Source: Glaciecola sp034112105
Lineage (GTDB): Bacteria; Pseudomonadota; Gammaproteobacteria; Enterobacterales; Alteromonadaceae
Assembly (NCBI GenBank): GCA_034112105.1
Contig: JAWUVZ010000138.1
Span: 1 to 9,653, forward strand
Direction: 5' to 3'
DNA length: 9,653 nucleotides
The notes beneath the pieces were generated by a model, which did no database searches, was not told where the DNA came from, and saw only the letters and a program-made list of their open reading frames with translations. Shown one piece after another: positions 1-5,397 of the stretch; positions within the stretch are counted from its first letter, which is position 1; every line of letters starts with the position of its first letter. The position numbers were made by a program, and so were the translations under genes.

Positions 1-282
1 GTGGCTACCGACAAAGCCATTTTTTATAAAATGCAGCAGCTGTCGCCCAACAAAGAATTTATTGAAGCACCAACTGCTGGTAACGGTGCCACATGCCGCA
101 GTTGCGCACTTTGCCCATGGATGGCAATGAATGGCTTAGAAGCCATGAGAGACGCTTTGGTGAATCATACTGGCAAGGAGATATTTGTAGACGAGGCATT
201 GCGCCAACGTGCATTAGTGCCGCTAGATAGAATGCTTAGCTTTGCTGCTGAGTTAAATATGACAATAAAAGGAAATGCGTAA
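1..282 (+). CDS. nadA: Quinolinate synthase NadA, C-terminal 93 residues (5' end outside window)
   Basis: NadA condenses iminoaspartate with dihydroxyacetone phosphate to give quinolinate in cytoplasmic de novo NAD synthesis, using an oxygen-sensitive [4Fe-4S] cluster. The fragment carries the family's C-terminal signature: a GNGATC segment followed by CxxCxxC (CRSCALC, fragment residues 32-38) and PWMAMNGL. The last cysteine of this cluster corresponds to a cluster ligand in E. coli NadA. The stretch after it (VDE, then RALVPLDRML) matches the usual NadA tail, and the protein ends normally at a TAA. The family is about 350 residues long, so roughly the first 250 lie upstream of the window. 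The GTG at position 1 is an internal Val codon, not a start. The gene is unrelated to the mobile region and marks the chromosomal flank. Confidence 0.95.
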   Translation: MATDKAIFYKMQQLSPNKEFIEAPTAGNGATCRSCALCPWMAMNGLEAMRDALVNHTGKEIFVDEALRQRALVPLDRMLSFAAELNMTIKGNA

Positions 283-290
283 ATCAGTAC

Positions 291-319
291 TTGAAAGCTG
301 TAAAGGTTTTCCTTACTAT
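291..319 (+). promoter_or_regulatory. sigma70-type promoter of tRNA-Ser
   Basis: TTGAAA (291-296) and TACTAT (314-319) are separated by exactly 17 nt. The predicted start is near 326, a few bases before the mature tRNA 5' end at 331. The discriminator after the -10 is GC-rich (ACGCGCC), as is common for stable-RNA promoters under stringent control. It lies just after the nadA stop, so the tRNA probably has its own promoter. Confidence 0.6.
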
Positions 320-330
320 ACGCGCCAATT

Positions 331-420
331 GGAGAGGTGGCTGAGTGGCTGAAGGCGCACGCCTGGAAAGTGTGTTTAGGGTTAAACCTAACGAGGGTTC
401 GAATCCCTCTCTCTCCGCCA
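331..420 (+). tRNA. tRNA-Ser (anticodon GGA)
   Basis: This is a 90-nt class II tRNA with encoded CCA. The acceptor arm pairs GGAGAGG (331-337) with TCTCTCC (410-416), with one G-U at the bottom, then discriminator G and CCA. The anticodon stem is CACGC (358-362) with GTGTG (370-374). The loop is CTGGAAA with anticodon GGA at 365-367, reading UCC/UCU serine codons. A long variable arm (TTAGG paired with CCTAA) follows, as expected for serine tRNAs, and the T arm is GAGGG-TTCGAAT-CCCTC. The 3' end of the gene is followed by an integrase relic, so this is a likely attachment site for an integrative element. Confidence 0.97.
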
Positions 421-429
421 GAAAACATA

Positions 430-454
430 AGAGCCCGCTATTTTAGCGGGCTCT
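430..454 (+). terminator. Hairpin terminator after tRNA-Ser
   Basis: An 11-bp perfect stem, AGAGCCCGCTA (430-440) with TAGCGGGCTCT (444-454), encloses a TTT loop, ten bases after the tRNA CCA. The stem is GC-rich and stable. The U-tract after it is poor (GTCGTA), so termination may depend mainly on the hairpin. Confidence 0.7.
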
Positions 455-480
455 GTCGTATGTGGAATATACATACTATA

Positions 481-503
481 AACTCTGCCACGTAACTCTG
501 CCA
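481..503 (+). repeat. Tandem 10-bp direct repeat next to the integrase relic
   Basis: AACTCTGCCA occurs at 481-490 and again at 494-503, separated by CGT (13-bp period). It lies between the tRNA terminator and the recombinase relic. Its CTCTGCCA end loosely resembles the tRNA 3' end (CTCTCCGCCA). It could be a pair of integrase arm-type binding sites or chance; the role is not known. Confidence 0.45.
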
Positions 504-522
504 TTTTAATTGCGGAGCATCT

Positions 523-716
523 ATGTCAAATCAAAATTCTAGCTATCTTTATCGGTACAAAAACTCATCAAACTACTATTTTCGGATTAATTTAATTTTT
601 TCGGAAAATTCGGCTACCATAATAAACGTGGTCATTTTGTAGGCTCGCTTAAAACGAGCGACTATCAAGATGCTAGATGGTTGGCGTTATATATCAAAAG
701 AATGATAAGTTCTTAA
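523..716 (+). pseudogene. Tyrosine recombinase (phage-type integrase) N-terminal relic, frameshifted and truncated
   Basis: The ATG at 523 is preceded by GGAG (514-517). The first frame reads SSYLYRYKNSSNYYFRINL, resembling the N-terminal segment of island integrases (an LYR...YYFR pattern). It runs into a stop at 640-642. Shifting back one base inside the TTTTTT run at 596-601 opens a second frame that continues sensibly (FGKFGYHNKRGHFVGS, then LKTSDYQDARWLALYIKRM), like the core-binding start of such recombinases, and ends at TAA 714-716. About 64 residues remain of a protein usually near 400. The catalytic domain with its R-H-R-Y residues is absent, so it cannot be active. Its place directly downstream of a tRNA gene, in the same orientation, is typical for the integrase of a tRNA-targeting element. 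The frameshift lies in a homopolymer and could be a sequencing error, but the truncation would stand. Confidence 0.65.
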
Positions 717-1063
717 ACAAGTAAATCAACCTCCGGTGCAGCTCCGTATATATTATCCCCTTGGCTTGGTTGGGCTAAGAAAACTATTACCACGATCCAA
801 CCCACAATAGGAATAAGGCCAATCAATTGCCACCAGCCAGTGCGACCAATGTCATGCAGGCGTCTTGCGGCAATACTTAACGTTGGTATAAGAAACACCA
901 GTACGTATATACTAGTTAAAACACCCCCGGTTAAAAACGTGTCTACTATAGTTACTAATATGTAAAAGATCGTGTAAAAGAGGAAGAACATCCAATAATT
1001 TCTTCTTTTTGTTCGGCCATTGAAATCTGCATACTGACTCAGTGCTGCGGTAATATATTCCAT
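713..1063 (-). CDS. DUF805 family inner-membrane protein
   Basis: This is a 116-residue protein of unknown function. It has the DUF805 hallmarks: an N-terminal YADFNGRTKRRNYW motif (residues 11-24; the family has Y..F.GR..R..YW), three hydrophobic segments at about 24-44, 48-64 and 78-97, an ARRLHDIGRTGWW motif in the cytoplasmic loop (66-78), and a short polar tail containing a GDNIYG motif. The length is normal for the family, so the gene looks intact. AAGGAA ends 8 nt upstream of the ATG. It is transcribed toward the integrase relic, and the 3' ends overlap by a few bases. No job can be assigned from context. DUF805 genes are common as stand-alone genes and as cargo in islands. Confidence 0.85.
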   Translation of the reverse strand: MEYITAALSQYADFNGRTKRRNYWMFFLFYTIFYILVTIVDTFLTGGVLTSIYVLVFLIPTLSIAARRLHDIGRTGWWQLIGLIPIVGWIVVIVFLAQPSQGDNIYGAAPEVDLLV

Positions 1064-1165
1064 TTTTGACGTTCCTTGTTCTAATTAATTGAGTGGTTTG
1101 TTAATGAGTGTTTTATTAAGGCGTTAGAATAAACGGTCATCAATTGTTCCGCTATCCATGCCTAT

Positions 1166-1207
1166 ATTGCGTTCAAAAGATTACCCCAGCTAAAATATGA
1201 ACGCAAT
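1166..1207. repeat. 10-bp perfect inverted repeat between divergent genes
   Basis: ATTGCGTTCA (1166-1175) is repeated in inverse as TGAACGCAAT (1198-1207) around a 22-nt spacer. It lies in the 265-bp gap between the DUF805 gene (minus) and the 124-residue ORF (plus). It could be a stem-loop or a protein-binding site. No U-tract follows on either strand, so a terminator is unlikely. Apart from this repeat I see nothing identifiable in positions 1064-1328. Confidence 0.45.
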
Positions 1208-1328
1208 GCCATCATAATTAAGGACGTTAAATAAGGAATGTCTATTCTCTTTCAGAATGATCCACGATTATCATGCTATTTTACAGACTGAACGCTGGCT
1301 AACTTGCCACTAAGAATACAGGGTCACC

Positions 1329-1703
1329 ATGATAACTAGAGTTGGGTACACAGATAAAGCACTGGTAATGTTACTTACCGACAAAATAAAGAAACAGAAA
1401 ACAGCTGAACTTATTGATACTGCAAATAGAATACTGGAAGAACAGGTCGCCTTTAAAGGAACGCATGAAATTGAGCTGATCAATTGGGAAGAGGCCATTG
1501 CAATTCTGGGAACACTTGCAATAGAAGTGTCAAAAGACCCTGTGCATGACGGTTTCCTTTGGCGCAGTAAGAATGCCAGTATTGGCAGCGAAATTAATTT
1601 CGACACGTTCAAAGCAACTGTCTCAGATGCTATCGAATCGAACTTAGTAGATTTCAATGCTGCAACAGTTGAGTTGAACAAAGCGATGCATTGGACGTTA
1701 TAA
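1329..1703 (+). CDS. Hypothetical protein, 124 residues, not recognised
   Basis: I do not recognise this protein. It is soluble (no signal peptide or membrane segment), mildly acidic and apparently largely helical. A Lys/Gln-rich helix sits at residues 18-45. A hydrophobic stretch, WEEAIAILGTLAIEVS, follows at about 53-68, then a mixed segment with HDGFLWRSKNASIGS. The C-terminal part ends in NKAMHWTL. AGGG at 1320-1323 lies 5 nt before the ATG, a modest ribosome site. A reverse-strand frame overlaps most of it, but that frame is Ser/Ile-rich and has no domain-like pattern, so the plus frame is preferred. It stands alone between DUF805 and IS debris, so it is probably accessory cargo. Function unknown. 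Confidence 0.55.
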   Translation: MITRVGYTDKALVMLLTDKIKKQKTAELIDTANRILEEQVAFKGTHEIELINWEEAIAILGTLAIEVSKDPVHDGFLWRSKNASIGSEINFDTFKATVSDAIESNLVDFNAATVELNKAMHWTL

Positions 1704-1760
1704 AAATATGCTCGTTGTTAATGCTGCGCCATGCGCGCGAATGTATCATCTTTCAATCTC

Positions 1761-1782
1761 GATAATCTATACTTAGATTGTC
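1761..1782. repeat. Small hairpin downstream of the hypothetical gene
   Basis: GATAATCT (1761-1768) and AGATTGTC (1775-1782) can form an 8-bp stem with one G-T/U position and a 6-nt loop, 57 nt after the stop of the 124-residue ORF. No U-run follows on either strand, so it is at best a weak terminator. Confidence 0.25.
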
Positions 1783-1894
1783 CAGGTTATGTGTTCTTTG
1801 CTTACGAATATTGTGTCATCTTAATTTAATGAACACTGCTTTTTTTTCGAAGCATTGAGTTATTGTAAGGTTATAGTGGCCTTATTTTTGGGGA

Positions 1895-2509
1895 CTAGTT
1901 ATATGGAAATAATTCTAATGCAGAGCCTAAATTTCTGAAAGCTATCTTCATCAATCTTTTCGGAAAATAATACATCTCAAAACTGCAAACGCTCAATAGA
2001 GGATATCCGCCTCTAAATTTCAAATAAAACACCTGAATTGCTCCTGGAGCCCACTGACTAAGCTTATCATTTTTCCGCTTAGCGCTGGTAACAACTGACT
2101 GAGAGCCTTGCACGAGTAAACACCTGAGGTAGCAATTTCCTTTTTTACTTATTCCAAGTACCACATCTTTTCCACCTGAACTATGTTGCTTAGGAACCAG
2201 ACCTAACGATGCTGATACATCACGTCCTTTGCGACAGGCTGAACCATTACCCACCTCATTAAATAAAGCACTCGATACCATTGGTCCTATGCCTGGAATT
2301 GATTGCAGTCGTTTGCCAACATCTTTGTTCTTTGATGTTTGAATGATGGCTTGATCAAACAGTGCAATACTGTCATCTAATGATGCTAATTGCTGAGCTA
2401 GTTGTGTCAGTGTCATCTTAAAAACACCAGATAAATCGTCACTGTCATCAGCTAGCAACATAGGAATATTTTTACGTATTGTACTGACGCCACGTGGCAG
2501 GCATATGCC
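1895..2509 (-). pseudogene. IS110-family transposase relic (C-terminal Transposase_20 domain; N-terminal half lost)
   Basis: On the minus strand, positions about 2509 down to 2040 encode the linker and C-terminal domain of an IS110-type transposase. A GICLPRG segment and a helical linker lead to LQSIPGIGPMVSSALFNEVG, then R.VSASLGLVPKQHSSGGK, LGISKKGNCYLRCLLVQGS and AKRKNDKLSQWA, all family signatures. The serine in the SSGGK segment is the family's C-terminal catalytic serine region. The N-terminal RuvC-like DEDD domain is missing: upstream of 2509 the frame continues to an ATG at 2677 only because it runs antisense to the IS6 relic. After LSQWAPG (about 2042) the last 48 residues no longer resemble IS110, so the C-terminal end is also displaced. 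The element ends, and with them any bridge-RNA region, are not recognisable. The element should be inactive. Confidence 0.8.
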
Positions 2510-3186
2510 AGATATCGCTATCCACCCCAAATAATCTCTCACGCTGTGTGGCTTTATCATAGATTTACACTTAGCTTTCGTGACATTGGAGAATTGCTGG
2601 CAGCAAGAGGCATTACCGTCAGTTACCAAACTATCAGAAATTGGCGTGAAAAATTTGGTGAAATGTAGTCTAGTCAAATCAGGAAGAAACGAAGCTCATT
2701 AGGCGATACCTGGTATCTTGATGAGTTATTTATAAAGATCAATGGTGCTGCGCATTATCTTTGGCGGGCAGTCGAGCAGGATGGCGATGAAATTGATATG
2801 CTCGTTTAGAAACGTAAAGACAAGAAAGCAGCGAGACGATCCTTCCTAAAGTTACTCAAAGGCCAGCAAACCGCCCCAATCAAATAGTCACCGATAAATT
2901 GCGCAGTTATTCAGCAGCAAAAAAAGAGCTAATACCGAGCGTGGAACAATCAACCTGGCAGCACGAAAACAACCGATGCGAATTATCTCATCAACCTAGT
3001 CGACAAGAGGAAAGCCAGATAAAATAATTTAAATCACAACGCCAGGCTCAACAATTTCTTTCCTGTCATGGTGTGGTTTATAATTTGTTTAGGCTTGGTC
3101 GCCATTTAATGAGTGCCAAGCATTATCGGTTCTTTCGAGAACGAGCATTTAACGAATGCTCGCAGGCTAGTTTTATTCAACATTAG
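2510..3186 (+). pseudogene. IS6-family DDE transposase pseudogene
   Basis: Read on the plus strand from about 2516 this is an IS6-type transposase. It starts RYPPQIISHAVWLYHRF, then LSFRDIGELLAARGITVSYQT and IRNWREKFG, with LGDTWYLDELFIKING and HYLWRAVEQDGDEID downstream. After a frame change between about 2876 and 2884 it continues IVTDKLRSYSAAKKELIPS, NNRCELSHQPSRQ, GVVYNLFRLGRHLMSAKHY and RERAF, ending at TAG 3184-3186. The DDE-type acidic residues are visible: Asp codons at 2720 and 2893, Glu at 2980. Several lesions kill it: TAG at 2666-2668, TAG at 2807-2809, the frame change, and TAA at 3025-3027. The first few codons and the upstream terminal repeat are missing where it meets the IS110 relic. 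Full-length relatives are about 230-240 residues. Confidence 0.85.
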
Positions 3187-3230
3187 GCGTAAGCTGTTGA
3201 AAAGTGATTTCTACCGTCTAATACTCATAA

Positions 3231-3242
3231 GTTGACAGTACC
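3231..3242 (-). repeat. Candidate right terminal inverted repeat of the IS6 relic
   Basis: The reverse complement of 3231-3242 is GGTACTGTCAAC. Its first eight bases match the IS6-family end pattern (GGCACTGT in IS26) at seven positions. It lies about 45-55 bp after the transposase stop, a reasonable distance for this family. With the left end deleted there is no partner repeat to confirm it. The rest of 3187-3504 shows only the hairpin at 3355-3384 and no gene I can support. Confidence 0.3.
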
Positions 3243-3354
3243 CAAATTAACTATGCCACTAAACATACTGGCCCTTTATTCATCCTATTTGGATAACTTG
3301 ACAACATCTACACAATATATGCGGTGGGCGTGTTTCTTAATGATTATTTAAATT

Positions 3355-3384
3355 GAGGATAAAATGAGATCCCATTTTATCCTC
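3355..3384 (-). terminator. 12-bp hairpin, probable terminator of the SDR-cupin operon
   Basis: GAGGATAAAATG (3355-3366) and CATTTTATCCTC (3373-3384) pair perfectly across a 6-nt loop, about 120 nt beyond the cupin stop on the minus strand. The sequence after it on that strand is AT-rich but has no clean U-run. On the plus strand the following bases are GC-containing, so the leftward direction is preferred. Confidence 0.5.
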
Positions 3385-3504
3385 CTAGCGCAGAACATTT
3401 ACATTTTTTAGCATTTGTTGTGGATAGGACAACAATAAAAAAGAAAGTAACAACTAGGTGCTAATGCCTTTCTATGGCCGGTAAAGATTTAATAGTTAAT
3501 TAAT

Positions 3505-4524
3505 TCAAACAAAAGTAGGTACTTTGGGTACATCACCTCGCCTCGTTATATAGACGATACAGTCTTGTTTACCTACATTTTGAAAACGACGAACACTGTC
3601 GATTGGCGTGCTGAAATTATCCCCTTCGCCCAGCGTAATTACTTCACTATCGACCGTCATCGTAAAGCTACCTTTATGTACAAAAATGACCTCTTCTTCT
3701 GCACGTGTATGTGCTTTAATAATTGCATTAGGCTGCATTTTTATAGCACGCATTACGAAGCCATGAGACCAACTGAGTTTGGATGCCTTGATATGTTCTT
3801 TTGGTGAAGCAAGACCAACCAGTGATGCTTCTTGAACGCCATCAAACTGTGACATTAAAGTATCATGTTGCCAACAAAAATCGTCCTTATGCAAAACGAT
3901 GTCAATTAAGTCTTTGCTGTTCACTATACGGTGTTTAGCAATCTGTTCTTTTGATGTAACCGGCATAGGGGAACTGTTATCGGGGACGGTCTGCCCCTTA
4001 CTGGTGTCGACCAGAGAACCATCCGCTAGCAATACAAGTCCATATTCTGTGGCCAAATCAAAAACGGCGGGCGTCCATAACACCCGGCCAGGATCATCTT
4101 TTCCTAACACTGCGTGCAAATATCCTAATCCTTTATGTTGCCCTTCTAGCAATCCTTCAATGCATTCAAAGCCTCTAAAAATATCGGTTGGAATTGAAAT
4201 AACGTCGCCCGCAACCAGCGTAATACGACCATCTTTACCGTCCACGCCCGACATAAAGTCCCATTTACCGGTATGTACAAGAAATACTTCTTCGGTTAGA
4301 TGACTATGCTGAGAGTTTAAGCAACCCGCAGGTTGGCGAGCGCCACCTATATTAAATCCGTGAGGAATACCAATATGCACATGTTGTTCAGGGTTTTCAG
4401 CAACGCCAGGCCCAATTATCGTAAAATTTTCCTTTTTGTCTGAACCGGGACTACGAGTATCTATGAAGGCTGTCATACAGGCTTTTAATTTTTCATAACG
4501 AACGGTTCTTTCTTTTAAAGACAT
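3505..4524 (-). CDS. Two-domain cupin (bicupin) protein of the catabolic locus
   Basis: This 339-residue cytoplasmic protein has two cupin barrels. The first (about 60-140) has motif 1 as H73-S-H75-(3)-E79-(6)-G86 and motif 2 as GDVISIPTDIFRGF (106-119). The second (about 255-330) has motif 1 as H272-T-R274-(3)-E278-(6)-G285 and motif 2 as GDNFSTPIDSVRRF (301-314). Canonical cupins bind a metal through two His and a Glu in motif 1 and a His in motif 2. Here the motif 2 His is replaced around Arg in both barrels, and the second barrel also lacks one motif 1 His. Bicupins of this sort include dioxygenases, isomerases and lyases, and the reaction cannot be chosen from sequence. AAGGA lies about 7 nt before the ATG. 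It is 20 nt downstream of the SDR stop, so the two are co-transcribed. Confidence 0.85.
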   Translation of the reverse strand: MSLKERTVRYEKLKACMTAFIDTRSPGSDKKENFTIIGPGVAENPEQHVHIGIPHGFNIGGARQPAGCLNSQHSHLTEEVFLVHTGKWDFMSGVDGKDGRITLVAGDVISIPTDIFRGFECIEGLLEGQHKGLGYLHAVLGKDDPGRVLWTPAVFDLATEYGLVLLADGSLVDTSKGQTVPDNSSPMPVTSKEQIAKHRIVNSKDLIDIVLHKDDFCWQHDTLMSQFDGVQEASLVGLASPKEHIKASKLSWSHGFVMRAIKMQPNAIIKAHTRAEEEVIFVHKGSFTMTVDSEVITLGEGDNFSTPIDSVRRFQNVGKQDCIVYITRRGDVPKVPTFV

Positions 4525-4544
4525 TCTTTTTCCTTTTTTAATAG

Positions 4545-5285
4545 CTAACGTGCAGTCCAGCCGCCGTCAACTTTGATACAGGTACCTGTGATCATTGCCG
4601 AAAGTTTACTTAATAAAAACACACAAGCATTCGCAACATCATCTGTGCTAGCCAATGATTTCATAGGGATCATCTCGTAAACAAATTGTTTAAATTCTGG
4701 ATTGTCAAACATTGACTCAGTTAGTGGCGTTAGCACAAATGTGGGAGCGACTGTATTCACACGAATATTTTTTTCAGCCAACTCGACAGCCATGGCTTTG
4801 CTCAATCCTTCAACCGCATGTTTAGACATACAATAAAGTGTGCGATTAGGTGATCCTACAAACCCCATTTGTGATGACATGTTTACAATGGCACCACCAG
4901 CCACTTTCATTTTAGCCGCCGCCGCTTTTGCGGTTCGATACATGCTTTTAATGTTTATATCAACCACATCGTCTAAATCTTGATCTACTTGCTCAAGGAA
5001 GGGGGCTACGCGGTTAATACCCACATTGTTGATCAGGCCGTCTAATTTATTTAATCCTTGAATTCGTTGAATAAATGAATCGTTAGTAACGTCATTTTCC
5101 CAAACTTCGATATTTTGAGGCGCTAATTGTTGCAAACTAGCGAGGTCTTTATGGGTTCTAGCAACGGCGATTACATGAGCCCCACATTGCGCAGCTAGCA
5201 GAGCGCAGGCTCGGCCTATCCCTTTCCCTGCGCCTGTGACTAAAATCGATTTTCCCGCTAATAGATCGGTGCTAAACCCTGACAT
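4545..5285 (-). CDS. Short-chain dehydrogenase/reductase (SDR), L-xylulose-reductase-like
   Basis: This is a 246-residue classical SDR of normal length. It has the cofactor motif TGAGKGIG (17-24), NNVG (86-89, in place of the usual NNAG), Asn111, the catalytic Ser in VNMSSQMG (Ser138), and Tyr151-xxx-Lys155 (YCMSK). The C-terminal GTCIKVDGGW segment is typical. The end of the second strand reads VARTHKDL, with Arg43 where NADP(H)-users carry a basic residue. It also resembles dicarbonyl/L-xylulose reductases, which suggests oxidation or reduction of a secondary alcohol or ketone on a polyol-like substrate. This is inference from pattern only. AAGG (5293-5296 complement) is 7 nt before the ATG. 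It is the first gene of the leftward operon and diverges from the HisD-like gene across 112 bp, so both are probably under the LacI-type regulator. Confidence 0.9.
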   Translation of the reverse strand: MSGFSTDLLAGKSILVTGAGKGIGRACALLAAQCGAHVIAVARTHKDLASLQQLAPQNIEVWENDVTNDSFIQRIQGLNKLDGLINNVGINRVAPFLEQVDQDLDDVVDINIKSMYRTAKAAAAKMKVAGGAIVNMSSQMGFVGSPNRTLYCMSKHAVEGLSKAMAVELAEKNIRVNTVAPTFVLTPLTESMFDNPEFKQFVYEMIPMKSLASTDDVANACVFLLSKLSAMITGTCIKVDGGWTAR

Positions 5286-5397
5286 CAGTTTACCTTAAAT
5301 TATATTTTGCATTCGAAGTCATTATTAAGTAGGATAATTTCAATAGCAAGAAATTTATTAAAATTATGTGTTTATCATTATACTTCGGAGCACCAGA
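5286..5397. promoter_or_regulatory. Divergent promoter region shared by both arms of the locus
   Basis: This AT-rich 112-bp gap lies between the SDR and HisD-like starts and must hold both promoters. A weak rightward match is TTGCAT (5308-5313) with GATAAT (5333-5338) at 19-nt spacing. A leftward candidate is TTGCTA with TAATAA, 16 nt apart on the minus strand. An additional short inverted repeat, AATTTC (5336-5341) with GAAATT (5350-5355), sits between the two. Exact promoters cannot be fixed from the sequence. Confidence 0.5.
5308..5321. promoter_or_regulatory. Candidate LacI-type operator
   Basis: TGCATTCGAAGTCA is an imperfect 14-bp palindrome (TGnnTTCGAAnnCA, 10 of 14 positions symmetric) centred on CG, the form commonly bound by LacI-family repressors. 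It overlaps the best rightward -35 match in the gap between the divergent arms, and a LacI-family gene lies in the same locus. It is a single site by eye with no second copy in the window. Confidence 0.35.

Noticed and set aside
165..428. 87-residue minus-strand frame across the tRNA
   Set aside because: It is antisense to nadA and tRNA-Ser. A GERGIRTL-like start is a well-known false protein made by reading tRNA-Ser backwards.
1110..1210. Integron attC-like site (GCGTTAGA and the nearby inverted repeat)
   Set aside because: The GTTRRRY/RYYYAAC core pairs are not arranged as in an attC site, and no integron integrase or cassette array is present.
1310..1681. 123-residue minus-strand frame
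   Set aside because: Shadow of the plus-strand 124-residue gene. It has Ser/Ile-rich composition, no domain pattern and no better ribosome site.
2510..2677. N-terminal 56 residues of the minus-strand IS110 frame as a real protein start
   Set aside because: This stretch is antisense to recognisable IS6 transposase coding sequence, so the ATG at 2677 is accidental.
3565..4303. Two plus-strand frames (3565-3807 and 3899-4303)
   Set aside because: Both are antisense shadows of the bicupin gene, whose cupin motifs are clear on the minus strand.
5299..5304. Exact TATAAT on the minus strand upstream of the SDR
   Set aside because: The implied start would fall on the ribosome site, leaving no leader, and no -35 match sits at the right spacing.
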